DNA of 64,000 nt, from contig NZ_SSXC01000010.1 in the NCBI RefSeq assembly GCF_021699055.1, positions 1-64,000 on the forward strand. The letters run 5' to 3'. This DNA is from Blastococcus sp. MG754426 (GTDB lineage: Bacteria; Actinomycetota; Actinomycetes; Mycobacteriales; Geodermatophilaceae). The first letter of the stretch is position 1, and each line of letters starts with the position of its first letter. Both the position numbers and the translations under genes were made by a program. Shown here piece after piece: positions 1 to 8,510 of this stretch. The notes beneath the pieces were generated by a model, which saw only the letters and a program-made list of their open reading frames with translations, searched no databases and was not told the DNA's origin.

Positions 1-325
1 GGCCTACGACCAGTGGGACGCGCACGTCCGCCCGGACGTCCAGGAGATCGCGGAGGTGCACGGCGTCGGGACGGTGCTCACCCGTCCCGGCCACAGCCCC
101 ACCGCGGGCCTCGCGGCCGATTTCATGGTCTACAGCGACTCCGCCAAGGGGGACGCCGTCGCCCAGTACGTGATCGACAACGCGGCCCGGCTCGGCGTGG
201 AATACGTGATCTGGGAGCAGCGGATCGCCGGCACGTGGACCGGGTGGGCCTGGCAGGGCATGGAGGACCGCGGCTCGCCCACGGCCAATCACATGGACCA
301 CCCGCACGTGACCTTCCTGCCGTAA
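1..325 (+). CDS. C-terminal end of an ARB_07466-like cell-wall-associated protein (5' partial)
   Basis: The reading frame is open from the first bases of the window to the TAA at 323-325, leaving the last 107 residues or so. The segment has the motif AVAQYVIDNAARLGVEYVIW, then a Trp-rich stretch and an ending NHMDHPHVTFLP. This pattern, with its His/Asp cluster before the C-terminus, matches the ARB_07466-like C-terminal domain of actinobacterial secreted proteins that often carry an N-terminal coiled coil or peptidoglycan-hydrolase module. The start, signal peptide and other domains lie outside the window. A strong hairpin follows. Family assignment is by motif memory; a role in the cell wall is inferred. 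Confidence 0.7.
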   Translation, partial: AYDQWDAHVRPDVQEIAEVHGVGTVLTRPGHSPTAGLAADFMVYSDSAKGDAVAQYVIDNAARLGVEYVIWEQRIAGTWTGWAWQGMEDRGSPTANHMDHPHVTFLP

Positions 326-340
326 CCAGCGCTGGCACCT

Positions 341-379
341 CGTGCGCCCCCTGCCCGGCTGCCGGGCAGGGGGCGCACG
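341..379 (+). terminator. Perfect 19-bp hairpin terminator
   Basis: Positions 341-359 and 361-379 are perfect reverse complements with a single base between them (a loop of at least three bases once the tip opens). It begins 15 bases after the upstream stop codon and has no T-run, as is usual for actinobacterial terminators. Confidence 0.8.
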
Positions 380-493
380 TGCGTTGGAGCTGGTCGCACG
401 CCGGTCACCCGCGGTCCGCCCGCCGGATGCCGGGGCGTCGTCTTCGCTGGTCAGGGTCGGCCCCACCTGTCCTTCGACCCCAGGAGCACCCCC

Positions 494-1777
494 GTGCCAT
501 CCCGCGCCCGGCTTCTCGCCCCGTCGTTCCCGGCCGCCGCCCTGCTGCTCGCCGCCACCGCCGCCCCGGCCGGTGCGGTGCCGCCCCCCGCACCCGCCTT
601 CGCCGAGCTGGCCACCTTCGAGGTGAGCGGTGAGGTCGCCGAGATCCTCGCCGTCACCCCAGACGGCCGGACGCTGCTGTACACCGACTCGGCCACCGCC
701 GAGGTCGGCCTGGTCGACCTGACCCGGCCCGCGGAGCCCCGCGCGATCGGCGCGGTTCCGGTCGACGGCGAGCCGACGTCGGTCACCGTCACCCGCGACG
801 GGCGGCACGCGCTCGCCGTCGTCGACACCAGCACCTCGTTGACCGACCCGTCGGGGGAGCTGGCGGTCATCGACCTGCGCACCCGGTCGGTGGTCCGGAG
901 CATCGACCTCGGTGGGCAGCCCGACTCGATCGCGCTCGGCCCCGGCGGTGCCGTGGCCGCGGTCGCGATCGAGAACCAGCGCGACGAGGAGATCGAGGTC
1001 GACGGCGTGGAGGGCGGGCTGCCGCAGGCGCCCGCCGGGTTCCTCGCCGTCGTCGACCTGCGCGGCACGCCGGACCGCTGGGCCGTCGACCGGGTCGAGC
1101 TGACCGGCCTCGAGGGCGCGGCGTTCCCGGAGGACCCGGAGCCGGAGTACGTGGACATCAACCGCCAGGGCGTGGCGGCGGTGACCCTCCAGGAGAACAA
1201 CGCCGTCGCCCTCGTCGACCTCCGCACCGGCACCGTGGTCGGCTCCTTCTCCGCGGGGGGCGTGACGCGCACCGACGCCGACACGGCCGACGACGGCACG
1301 ACCGCCTTCGACGACGCGTTCACCGCACCCCGCGAGCCCGACGCCGTCCAGTGGACACCGGAGGGCAACCTCGTCACCGCCGACGAGGGCGACCTGGCCG
1401 AGGAGCCCAGCGGCGGCCGCGGCTGGACGGTCTTCTCCCCGGAGGGCGGGATCGTGAGCACGTCCGGCGGGGCGGCCGAGCGGGCCCTGGCCGACGCCGG
1501 CCGCTACCCCGACGGGCGCAGCGACGACAAGGGCGCGGAGTTCGAGGGCGTGGAGGTGGCCGCGCTCCACGGCACGACCTACGCCTTCATCGGCTCGGAG
1601 CGGGGGGACGCGGTGCTGGTCTACGACCTCGCCGACGAGGCCGCGCCGGAGCTGCTGCAGGTGCTGCCGACGGGGGAGGCGCCCGAGGGCCTGCTGGCCG
1701 TCGAGCGCGGGCACCTGCTCCTCACCAGCAACGAGGACGACGGCACCGTCTCGGTGTTCCAGCTGACCCGGGGCTGA
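494..1777 (+). CDS. Secreted beta-propeller protein (YncE / choice-of-anchor-I-like)
   Basis: 427 residues from a GTG start. An N-terminal Arg, a hydrophobic Ala/Leu stretch and an APAGA cleavage-like site (about residues 1-30) form a signal peptide. The rest is repeated beta-propeller strands with recurring V-DL-T- and -VAVV- patterns: LVDLTRPAEPRAIGAVPVDG, GELAVIDLRTRSVVRSIDLG, NNAVALVDLRTGTVVGSF. The segment GAEFEGVEVAALHGTTYAFI resembles the choice-of-anchor-I / PhoX-like C-terminal propeller, but no phosphatase active-site residues are evident. It probably acts outside the membrane as a binding or scaffold protein; no enzymatic function can be assigned. It is transcribed alone, toward the methyltransferase, and the two share the hairpin between them. 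Confidence 0.75.
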   Translation: MPSRARLLAPSFPAAALLLAATAAPAGAVPPPAPAFAELATFEVSGEVAEILAVTPDGRTLLYTDSATAEVGLVDLTRPAEPRAIGAVPVDGEPTSVTVTRDGRHALAVVDTSTSLTDPSGELAVIDLRTRSVVRSIDLGGQPDSIALGPGGAVAAVAIENQRDEEIEVDGVEGGLPQAPAGFLAVVDLRGTPDRWAVDRVELTGLEGAAFPEDPEPEYVDINRQGVAAVTLQENNAVALVDLRTGTVVGSFSAGGVTRTDADTADDGTTAFDDAFTAPREPDAVQWTPEGNLVTADEGDLAEEPSGGRGWTVFSPEGGIVSTSGGAAERALADAGRYPDGRSDDKGAEFEGVEVAALHGTTYAFIGSERGDAVLVYDLADEAAPELLQVLPTGEAPEGLLAVERGHLLLTSNEDDGTVSVFQLTRG

Positions 1778-1790
1778 GTCTGAGCGGCGG

Positions 1791-1818
1791 GCCGGGGGAC
1801 GCGTCCGCGTCCCCCGGC
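1791..1818. terminator. Bidirectional hairpin between convergent genes
   Basis: Positions 1791-1803 and 1806-1818 are perfect 13-bp reverse complements around a 2-base centre. The hairpin lies between the stops of two convergent genes (1777 and 1824) and can serve both. Confidence 0.75.
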
Positions 1819-1823
1819 CGGCG

Positions 1824-2528
1824 TCACTCGGCGACGGCGGTGACGAACGTGCAGATGCCCTCGCCCGACTCCGCGCGCGGCCGCAACCCGATCAGCCACA
1901 GCAGCGCCGTCTCGACCCGGTGCGCCACCTTCCGCGCGCCCACGTACCAGGTCGAGCCCCCGCTGGTGACGGTGATGTCGCCGAACCCCGCCGTCCGGAT
2001 GTGCTCGACGAGCATCCAGTCGGGGAGGATCGAGATGTGGCCGGGCTGGTAGTAGTGGCCCGGCCCGAAGATGAACGGGGCGCCCCGCAGGAACATCTTC
2101 AAGCGCGAGTGCGGGTGGCCGACGTTCGGCGTGCTCACCAGCAGCTTGCCGCCCGGCTCGAGCAGCGCCCGCATCGAGCGCAGCACCTTCCGCGGGTTCT
2201 CCACGTGCTCGAGCGTCTCGACGCAGACCACCATGTCGAAGGGGCCGCGGGTCGCCTCGGTCCACTGCGGGTCGTCGAGGTCGAGGCGGTGGATCCACTC
2301 GTGCGGCGGGTCGAGGTCGGTGGGGACGACGTCGAACCCCGCCTCCATCAGCCGGCACGCCAGCGCGCCGCAGCCGGCGCCCACCTCGAGGATCCGGCCG
2401 CCCTCGGGCAGCTGCTGCCGGACCAGCTCGAGCGCGTACTCGTGCACTCCCGGGGCGGCGTGCACGCCGTGGCCCCGGTAGGACCACACCGCCGCGGTGC
2501 GATGGGTCGAGCCCTCGTCCACAGTCAC
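1824..2528 (-). CDS. Class I SAM-dependent methyltransferase
   Basis: 234 residues from GTG at 2528 (an alternative GTG lies two codons downstream). Motif I is ILEVGAGCGALACRL (about residues 45-60), followed by an acidic loop (VPTDLDPP), motif II-like PFDMVVCVETLEHVENP and motif III-like LLEPGGKLLVSTPN. This is the Methyltransf_11/23 arrangement for small molecules or lipids, as in UbiE-like enzymes. The substrate cannot be deduced. The tail VETALLWLIGLRPRAE is hydrophobic and may touch the membrane. The frame stays open far upstream, but that region overlaps the divergent prepilin peptidase and is not typical of the family. Confidence 0.8.
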   Translation of the reverse strand: MTVDEGSTHRTAAVWSYRGHGVHAAPGVHEYALELVRQQLPEGGRILEVGAGCGALACRLMEAGFDVVPTDLDPPHEWIHRLDLDDPQWTEATRGPFDMVVCVETLEHVENPRKVLRSMRALLEPGGKLLVSTPNVGHPHSRLKMFLRGAPFIFGPGHYYQPGHISILPDWMLVEHIRTAGFGDITVTSGGSTWYVGARKVAHRVETALLWLIGLRPRAESGEGICTFVTAVAE

Positions 2529-2610
2529 GTCCGGAGTGTGGCCCACCGGCGGGCACTCCGCTCGCCGTCGGCACCGCCTGCCCGGGGTCCGGGGCCGGCT
2601 GTGCCAGGGT

Positions 2611-3303
2611 GTGCGCCGTGATCCCCGAGTCCCCGCCCCCCGGCCGGTGACCGCCGCGGCGGTCGCGGTGTCCGGGCTGCTGGGCCTGCTCGCGGGGGCG
2701 GTGGCCGACCGGCTCGCCGCGGCCTTCCCCTGGGACGGCGGGGAGCGGGCGCGCCGCCGGGCGCTGCCGGTCCCGCTGACCGAGCTGCTCACGGCCACGC
2801 TGTTCGGCCTCGTGGCCTGGCGGCTCGGGGCGGGATGGGCCCTGCCGGCGTTCCTGGCCGCCACCGGCGCGGGCGTGCTCCTGGCGCTCGTCGACCTGCG
2901 GCACCGGTTGCTGCCCGACCGCGTGACCGGGCCGGCGGTCGCGACCACCGGGGTCCTGCTCCTCGCCGCCGCGGCGGCGCAGGGGGCCTGGGACCAGCTG
3001 CTGCGCGCCGGGCTGGCGGCCGCCGTCCTCTTCTGCGGCTTCCTGGTCATGGCGCTGGTCTCGCCCGCCGGCCTCGGCATGGGCGACGTCAAGCTGGCCG
3101 CTCTGATCGGCCTCCCGCTGGGCTGGCTCGGGTGGGACGCGGTGCTGCTGGGTGCGGTCGCGGGCTTCGTCGTGCAGGCCGCGGTGGCGCTGGTGCTGCT
3201 CGCGGCCCGGCGGGTCGGCCGGCGGAGCGAGCTGCCGTTCGGGCCGGCGATGCTCGCCGGGGCCGCCCTCGCGGTGGGCTGGGGCGGCGCCCTCCTGGGC
3301 TGA
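2611..3303 (+). CDS. Prepilin peptidase (A24 family)
   Basis: 230 residues from GTG 2611; GTG 2647 is also possible. Both catalytic aspartates of an A24 aspartic prepilin peptidase are visible: one in ALVDLRHRLLPDRVTG and one in the GxGD motif LGMGDVKLAALIGLPLG. Six or so hydrophobic segments surround them, and PLTELLTATLFGLVAW matches the PilD catalytic core. The N-terminal methylating domain of PilD is absent, as in TadV/CpaA-type enzymes. It would cut the leader from the Flp pilin and the TadE/TadG pseudopilins encoded next to it, at the inner face of the membrane. It precedes flp by about 180 bases holding a hairpin, so it is likely a separate transcript or the first gene of an attenuated one. 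Confidence 0.88.
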   Translation: MRRDPRVPAPRPVTAAAVAVSGLLGLLAGAVADRLAAAFPWDGGERARRRALPVPLTELLTATLFGLVAWRLGAGWALPAFLAATGAGVLLALVDLRHRLLPDRVTGPAVATTGVLLLAAAAAQGAWDQLLRAGLAAAVLFCGFLVMALVSPAGLGMGDVKLAALIGLPLGWLGWDAVLLGAVAGFVVQAAVALVLLAARRVGRRSELPFGPAMLAGAALAVGWGGALLG

Positions 3304-3328
3304 TCCGCTCACGCAGCGTGAGCTGCCA

Positions 3329-3360
3329 CCCCGGCCCGTCCCCCGGACGGCGGGCCGGGG
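3329..3360 (+). terminator. Hairpin after the prepilin peptidase
   Basis: Positions 3329-3338 and 3351-3360 are perfect 10-bp reverse complements around a 12-base loop. A small CTCACGC/GCGTGAG hairpin (3308-3322) lies just before it. They separate the peptidase from the flp promoter region. Confidence 0.55.
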
Positions 3361-3480
3361 TCCCTGGATCGGGTGAACGGTGCTCAAGCCTCGGCGTGTT
3401 CTTCACGACAACTCCCCGCAGCAGCCGCACAGGCCGGATCAGCCGATCCCGCCGGACGGCCGACACCTCAGGGAGCGCAC

Positions 3481-3699
3481 GTGATCAACGCCTACGCCAC
3501 CATCGCCAGCCTCGTCGCGGTCGCCCAGGAGCGCCTGCGCCGGGAGGAGAAGGGCGCCACCGCCGTCGAGTACGGCCTCATGGTCGGCCTCATCGCCGTC
3601 GTCATCATCGGCGCCGTGACGCTGCTCGGTGACGAGCTGTCCGCTCTGTTCACGAGCATCACCGACGAGCTGCCCGACGCCCCGGCCGCCACCCCCTGA
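3481..3699 (+). CDS. flp: Flp-type class IVb/IVc pilin
   Basis: 72 residues from GTG 3481, with ribosome-binding sequence AGGGAG at 3470-3475 deciding the start. The N-terminus (about 26 residues, ending in Lys-Gly) is followed by ATAVEYGLMVGLIAVVIIGA, the Flp signature: a Gly before the cut, Glu at +5 and Tyr at +6, then one hydrophobic helix. The mature pilin is short with an acidic Pro/Ala tail, normal for Flp. After cleavage by the neighbouring A24 peptidase it would polymerise into a thin adhesive Tad pilus. A very strong hairpin follows directly, which would let pilin mRNA exceed that of the assembly genes. Confidence 0.92.
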   Translation: MINAYATIASLVAVAQERLRREEKGATAVEYGLMVGLIAVVIIGAVTLLGDELSALFTSITDELPDAPAATP

Positions 3700-3731
3700 C
3701 CGCTCGCTGCTGCGCGACGCCGTAGCGGTTC

Positions 3732-3768
3732 CGGCGCAGCGGCCCTCGCCCCGAGGGCCGCTGCGCCG
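3732..3768 (+). terminator. 17-bp hairpin between flp and tadE
   Basis: Positions 3732-3748 and 3752-3768 are perfect reverse complements with a 3-base loop CCC. It lies 32 bases after the flp stop and 26 before the tadE start, within what otherwise looks like one operon. A leaky terminator or mRNA 3'-end stabiliser would explain high pilin and lower machinery expression. Confidence 0.75.
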
Positions 3769-3794
3769 TCGCACGAGGAGAGGTGGTGCCGGGG

Positions 3795-4205
3795 ATGAAC
3801 CGACGTCGTCAGGACGAGCGCGGCGCGACCGCGGTCGAGTTCGCCTTCATCGTGCCGCTGCTGCTCGTGCTGCTCATCGGCATCGCCGAGTTCGGCCACG
3901 CCTTCCAGGTGCAGGGCACGCTCTCGGCCGCCGCCCGCGAGGGCGTCCGGGCCATGGCCCTCCGCAACGACCCGGTCGACGCCCGCGCCGTGGTGCGCAC
4001 CGCCGCGGCCTCGCTGGACCCCGCGGTCACCGACGACCAGATCCGCATCGAGGTCGTCGGCGGCACCGCGGAGACCTGCCCCACCACCGGCGCCGGCGAC
4101 ACCGCCGTCCGCCTCACCATCACCTACCCGATGCCGTACCTGACGGACTTCTTCGGCTCCGCCATCGAACTGACCGGAACGGGGGTCATGCGGTGCAACG
4201 GTTGA
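3795..4205 (+). CDS. tadE: TadE-family pseudopilin
   Basis: 136 residues from ATG 3795; GTG codons at 3783 and 3786 are in frame, and the purine-rich GAGGAGAGG at 3775-3783 does not settle the start. The N-terminus reads RRRQDERGATAVEFAFIVPL, with the G-ATAVEF prepilin-like cleavage site and one membrane helix (about residues 14-36). A short extracytoplasmic domain with a Cys pair follows. TadE-like minor pilins are cut by the A24 peptidase and are needed for Flp assembly in known Tad systems. The stop overlaps the start of the TadG-like gene, so the two are translationally coupled. Confidence 0.88.
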   Translation: MNRRRQDERGATAVEFAFIVPLLLVLLIGIAEFGHAFQVQGTLSAAAREGVRAMALRNDPVDARAVVRTAAASLDPAVTDDQIRIEVVGGTAETCPTTGAGDTAVRLTITYPMPYLTDFFGSAIELTGTGVMRCNG

Positions 4206-5152
4206 CCCGCCGGCGCGACGGCGAGCGCGGCGCCACCTCCGTCGTCTTCGCCCTCGTCCTCGTCCCGCTCCTCGGCTTCGCGGCCATCGCCGTCGACATC
4301 GGCGCGCTGTACGCCGAGCGGGCGCGGCTCCAGGTGGCGGCCGACGCCGCGGCCATCGCCGTCGCCCAGGACTGCTCGCGCGGCAACTGCGGTGACATGC
4401 TGGCGACGGCGCAGCAGCTGATCAGCCACAACGACCCCACGGGAACCGCCGCCCAGCCCGTCCTCAGCGGCGATCCGCTCAGCGTGACCGTCACCGGGTC
4501 CGCGCCCAAGGAGCACTGGTTCGCGCCGGTCATCGGGCACGAGAGCAGCCAGGTCGCGGCCACCGCGACCGTCGGCTGGGGGGCACCCAGCCAGGGCACC
4601 GCCGTGCTGCCGCTGACCTTCTCCTGGTGCTCGTTCAAGGCGCAGACCGGCGGCGGGCTGCCGTCCACCGAGACGCTGCAGACGATCATGTTCAGCAAGT
4701 CCGACGACGTCGGCGGCTGCACCGGCCCGTCGGGGAACTTCGTCCCCGGCGGCTTCGGCTGGGTCGTGCCCGACCAGGGCCGCTGCCACGCCACCTCCGC
4801 GATCGGGCAACGGCTGGACTCCGACACCGGCGTCTCCCTGCCCCAGGGCTGCTCCGAGGCCGACCTGCAGGGCTGGCTGGGCCGGACGGTGCTGCTCCCG
4901 CTCTTCGACCAGTTCGGCGAGGGTGGCAGCAACGGCTGGTACCGCGTCTACGGCTACGCCGCCTTCACGCTCACCGGCTACGCCGTCAACGGCTCGGTCA
5001 AGAGCGGCAACAAGGTGTGCGGGCCCGGCACCAACTCCAGCGACCGGTGCGTCACCGGTTACTACACCCGCTTCGTCGAGCTCTCCGACGACTGGGACTA
5101 CTCACCGGACGCGCCGCAGACGGGCGCCTCGATCCTCCGACTGATCCGATAG
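4193..5152 (+). CDS. TadG-like pilus assembly protein
   Basis: 319 residues from GTG 4193, overlapping the tadE stop by 13 bases. It opens with a basic stretch, then GERGATSVVFALVLVPLLGF (the TadE/TadG-like N-terminal helix) and a second conserved stretch ERARLQVAADAAAIAVAQDC, which matches the Tad_N/TadG pattern. The long extracytoplasmic part (about residues 60-319) has many Cys, Gly, Trp and Tyr residues and at least eight cysteines that could form disulfides. A von Willebrand A domain, present in some TadG proteins, is not recognisable. It probably anchors or initiates the pilus at the cell surface. It is followed after 12 bases by cpaB. Confidence 0.8.
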   Translation: MQRLTRRRDGERGATSVVFALVLVPLLGFAAIAVDIGALYAERARLQVAADAAAIAVAQDCSRGNCGDMLATAQQLISHNDPTGTAAQPVLSGDPLSVTVTGSAPKEHWFAPVIGHESSQVAATATVGWGAPSQGTAVLPLTFSWCSFKAQTGGGLPSTETLQTIMFSKSDDVGGCTGPSGNFVPGGFGWVVPDQGRCHATSAIGQRLDSDTGVSLPQGCSEADLQGWLGRTVLLPLFDQFGEGGSNGWYRVYGYAAFTLTGYAVNGSVKSGNKVCGPGTNSSDRCVTGYYTRFVELSDDWDYSPDAPQTGASILRLIR

Positions 5153-5164
5153 GGGCGCCCACTC

Positions 5165-5905
5165 GTGAGACGTCGATTCCTCGCCGCCGTCGCGGCCCTC
5201 GCGCTCGTCGTCGCCGGCACCGCGGTCCTGGTCGGCTACGTGCGCGGCGCCGAGAGCCGCGCCCTCGCCGGGGTGCAGGCGGTGACGGTGCTCGTGGCCG
5301 AGGCCCCCATCCCGGCCGGCACCCCGGGCAGCGCGCTCGCCGAGCTCGTGGGCACCGAGCTCCTGCCGGCCAAGGCGGCGCTGCCGGGCCGGGTCACCGA
5401 CCTCGCCTCGCTCGCCGACCGGGTCGCCACCGTCGACCTCGCGCCCGGCGAGCAGCTCCTCGACAGCCGCTTCGAGCGGCCCGGAGACCTGCAGGCGCCC
5501 GGCACGGTGCCCGTGCCCGAGGGCCTGCAGGAGGTCAGCATCGTGCTGGAGCCGCAGCGCGCGGTGGGCGGGCGCCTGGCCGCCGGCGACACCGTCGGCG
5601 TCCTCGTCTCCATGAGGGAGCCGGCGACCAGCACCCACTCCGTCCTGCACGAGGTGCTGGTCACCCAGGTGCAGGGGGCGCCCGCCCCGCCGGCCGCCCC
5701 CGCGGACGGGACCACGACCGTGGCCGCGCCCGTCCCCTCGGGCAGCCTCATGGTGACCTTCGCCGTCACCGCCGCCCAGGCCGAGGCGATCGTCTTCGGC
5801 GCCGAGCACGGCACCGTCTGGCTCTCGCTCGAACCGGCCGACCCCGACGTCTCCCGCACCGCGGTGCTGACGCCGGACACCATCTACGGAAAGGCCTACT
5901 CATGA
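5165..5905 (+). CDS. cpaB: CpaB/RcpC-like SAF-domain pilus assembly protein
   Basis: 246 residues from GTG 5165. One N-terminal membrane helix (about residues 5-25) is followed by a SAF domain: VTVLVAEAPIPAGTPGSALA and VDLAPGEQLLDSRFERP. The RcpC region is EVSIVLEPQRAVGGRLAAGD with the conserved GDTVGVLVS. In diderm Tad systems CpaB sits next to the secretin. No secretin is encoded here, as expected for a monoderm, so it probably links the pilus to the wall or stabilises the export platform. The stop overlaps the tadZ start (ATGA). Confidence 0.85.
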   Translation: MRRRFLAAVAALALVVAGTAVLVGYVRGAESRALAGVQAVTVLVAEAPIPAGTPGSALAELVGTELLPAKAALPGRVTDLASLADRVATVDLAPGEQLLDSRFERPGDLQAPGTVPVPEGLQEVSIVLEPQRAVGGRLAAGDTVGVLVSMREPATSTHSVLHEVLVTQVQGAPAPPAAPADGTTTVAAPVPSGSLMVTFAVTAAQAEAIVFGAEHGTVWLSLEPADPDVSRTAVLTPDTIYGKAYS

Positions 5906-7095
5906 GCCGCGTCGTCCTGGCGGGAGCAGGGGAGGACCTGGTCCTGCGGGTGAAGGAGGCCACCGGCGGCGACCTGCAGGTGCTGCCGCCCGGTCGGCTG
6001 CCCAGCGACCCGGCCCGGCTGTTCGAGCAGCTCGTCGACGACGAACTGCCCGACGTGCTGCTCGTCGGCCCGCACGCGCCGGCGCCCGAGGTGCTCACCC
6101 TCGCCGGCCGGCTCGACGTGCAGAGCCCGGGCATCACCGTGGTCCTGATCGCCGAGCCGTCGCCGGACATGTGGCGCTCGGCGATGCGCGCCGGCATCCG
6201 CGACCTGCTCCCGCCCGACGCCGAGGTGGCGGAGATCGCCGCGGCGATCGAGCGCGCCGGGCACGCCGCGGCGGGTCGCCGCAGGGTGCTGCGGCCGGTC
6301 GCCGAGACCGACCGCTACGCGGGCCGGGTCATCACCATCGCCTCGCCCAAGGGCGGGGTGGGCAAGACGACCGTCTCGACCAACCTGGCCATCGGGCTGA
6401 CGGCGGCCGCGCCGCAGTCGACGGTGCTCGTCGACCTCGACGTGCAGTTCGGGGACGTCGCCTCGGCGCTGAGCCTGGTGCCCGAGTACACGCTGCCCGA
6501 CGCCGTCCACGGCCCGGCCAGCGAGGACACGATGGTCCTCAAGACCTTCCTCACCCAGCACCCCAGCGGGCTGTACGCCGTCTGCGGGTCGGACTCGCCC
6601 GCCGCCGGCGACTCGATCACCGGCGAGGACGTCAGCCGGCTGCTCGCCTCGCTGGCCCGCGAGTTCCGCTACGTCGTCGTCGACACCGCGCCGGGGCTGT
6701 CCGAGCAGACGCTGGCGGCGCTGGACCGCGCCTCCGACGTCGTCATGCTCTCGAGCATGGACGTGCCCGGCGTGCGCGGTCTGCGCAAGGAGATGGACGT
6801 GCTCCGCGAGCTGTGCATGATCCCCGCCGGGCGGCACGTCGTCATGAACTTCGCCGACCCGAAGGGCGGGCTCTCCGTCCGTGATGTCGAGACCACGATC
6901 GGCACCGGGGTCGACGTCGTCCTGCCGCGGTCCAAGGCGGTGCCCGCCAGCACCAACCAGGGGGTGCCGATCCTGGAGAGCGGGAGCCGCCGTGACCCGA
7001 TGGTCCGCGAGCTTCGCCGTCTGGTGTCGCGCTTCTCCGCGACGCCGTTGATGAAGGCCGGGCGCTACCGGGCCAAGCACCGGGCGGCGTCGTGA
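5902..7095 (+). CDS. tadZ: TadZ/CpaE-like ParA-family ATPase
   Basis: 397 residues from ATG 5902. Residues 1-130 form a receiver-like atypical domain (PDVLLVGPHAPAPEV, GIRDLLPPDA) without a clear phospho-acceptor set, as in TadZ/CpaE. Residues 140-370 are a MinD/ParA ATPase with deviant Walker A SPKGGVGKTT (about 147-156), a VLVDLDVQFGD switch and YVVVDTAPGLSEQ (Walker B region). TadZ positions the Tad apparatus in the cell. It is coupled to cpaB (ATGA overlap) and tadA (GTGA overlap). Confidence 0.9.
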   Translation: MSRVVLAGAGEDLVLRVKEATGGDLQVLPPGRLPSDPARLFEQLVDDELPDVLLVGPHAPAPEVLTLAGRLDVQSPGITVVLIAEPSPDMWRSAMRAGIRDLLPPDAEVAEIAAAIERAGHAAAGRRRVLRPVAETDRYAGRVITIASPKGGVGKTTVSTNLAIGLTAAAPQSTVLVDLDVQFGDVASALSLVPEYTLPDAVHGPASEDTMVLKTFLTQHPSGLYAVCGSDSPAAGDSITGEDVSRLLASLAREFRYVVVDTAPGLSEQTLAALDRASDVVMLSSMDVPGVRGLRKEMDVLRELCMIPAGRHVVMNFADPKGGLSVRDVETTIGTGVDVVLPRSKAVPASTNQGVPILESGSRRDPMVRELRRLVSRFSATPLMKAGRYRAKHRAAS

Positions 7096-8510
7096 ACCTC
7101 GCGCAGCGGCTGGAGGCAGCCCGCGGGGAGCCCCGGCCGGTCACCGCCGCCCCGGTCCCGGTGGCCGCGCGCCCGGTGCCGGCCGCGCGCCCGGCCTCGG
7201 CCCCGACCCCGCCGCCGACCGACGCCCTGAGCCGGCTCAAGGACCGCGTCGGCAAGGCGCTGTTCGAGCGCATGGGCAGCCGGATGAACGACCCCTCGAT
7301 GGCCGAGGACCAGCTCCGCGCGGTGGTCCTGAAGGAGCTCGACGAGGTCGTCGAGGAGGAGAACGTCCCGCTCAGCACCGAGGAGCGGCAGCGGCTCACC
7401 GCCGAGCTCGCCGACGACGTGCTCGGCTACGGCCCGCTGCAGCGGCTGCTCGACGACGACGCCGTCAGCGAGATCATGGTCAACGGGCCCGAGGCGATCT
7501 ACGTGGAACGCGGCGGCAAGCTGCAGCGCACCGCGACCCGGTTCACCTCCGAGGAGCACCTGCGCCGGGTGATCGACCGGATCGTCTCCCGCGTCGGGCG
7601 GCGGATCGACGAGTCCTCGCCCCTGGTCGACGCCCGCCTCGCGGACGGCTCGCGCGTCAACGCGATCATCCCGCCGCTGGCGTTCAGCGGGTCGACGCTG
7701 ACCATCCGCAAGTTCTCCAAGGACCCGTTCACCGTCACCGACCTGATCGGCTTCGGCACCCTCTCGCCGGAGATGGCCGAGCTGCTGCACGCCTGCGTCG
7801 AGGCGCGGCTGAACGTCATCGTCTCCGGCGGCACCGGCACCGGGAAGACGACGCTGCTCAACGTGCTCTCGTCGTTCATCCCCGACGGCGAGCGGATCGT
7901 GACGATCGAGGACGCGGTCGAGCTGCAGCTCCAGCAGGAGCACGTGGTCCGGCTGGAGTCGCGCCCGCCCAACATCGAGGGCAAGGGTGCGATCACCATC
8001 CGCGACCTGGTGCGGAACTCGCTGCGCATGCGGCCCGACCGGATCGTGGTGGGGGAGTGCCGCGGCGGCGAGTCCCTCGACATGCTGCAGGCGATGAACA
8101 CCGGCCACGACGGCTCGCTGTCGACGGTGCACGCCAACTCGCCCCGCGACGCCATCGCGCGCCTGGAGACGCTGGTGCTCATGGCCGGCATGGACCTGCC
8201 GCTGCGGGCCATCCGCGAGCAGATCGCCTCCGCCGTCGACGTCGTCGTGCAGCTCACCCGGCTGCGCGACGGCACCCGCCGGGTCACCCACGTGACCGAG
8301 GTCCAGGGGATGGAGGGCGACACGGTCACGCTGCAGGACGCCTTCCTGTTCGACTACTCCGCCGGTGTGGACGCCGCGGGCCGCTTCCTCGGCAAGCCGG
8401 TGCCGACCGGGGTGCGCCCGCGCTTCACCGACCGCTTCGACGAGCTCGGCATCCGCCTCTCGCCGCGGGTGTTCGGCGCCGCCGAGCCCGCCGGCGCGGG
8501 GCGGTGGTGA
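7092..8510 (+). CDS. tadA: TadA/CpaF secretion ATPase
   Basis: 472 residues from GTG 7092. An N-terminal Pro/Ala linker and helical region (to about residue 120) is followed by the VirB11/PilB-type core: LGYGPLQRLLDDDAVSEIMV, Walker A SGGTGTGKTTLLN (about 243-255), an Asp box (VTIEDAVELQLQ), Walker B (RIVVGECRGGE) and a His box (GHDGSLSTVHAN). All catalytic boxes are intact. The hexameric cytoplasmic motor drives pilin polymerisation with the TadB/TadC platform. Start and stop overlap its neighbours by four bases each, so it is translationally coupled. Confidence 0.95.
   Translation: MNLAQRLEAARGEPRPVTAAPVPVAARPVPAARPASAPTPPPTDALSRLKDRVGKALFERMGSRMNDPSMAEDQLRAVVLKELDEVVEEENVPLSTEERQRLTAELADDVLGYGPLQRLLDDDAVSEIMVNGPEAIYVERGGKLQRTATRFTSEEHLRRVIDRIVSRVGRRIDESSPLVDARLADGSRVNAIIPPLAFSGSTLTIRKFSKDPFTVTDLIGFGTLSPEMAELLHACVEARLNVIVSGGTGTGKTTLLNVLSSFIPDGERIVTIEDAVELQLQQEHVVRLESRPPNIEGKGAITIRDLVRNSLRMRPDRIVVGECRGGESLDMLQAMNTGHDGSLSTVHANSPRDAIARLETLVLMAGMDLPLRAIREQIASAVDVVVQLTRLRDGTRRVTHVTEVQGMEGDTVTLQDAFLFDYSAGVDAAGRFLGKPVPTGVRPRFTDRFDELGIRLSPRVFGAAEPAGAGRW

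Noticed and set aside
3373-3480. A longer N-terminus for the Flp pilin
   Set aside because: GTG 3481 has AGGGAG at the right distance and gives a normal Flp prepilin leader.
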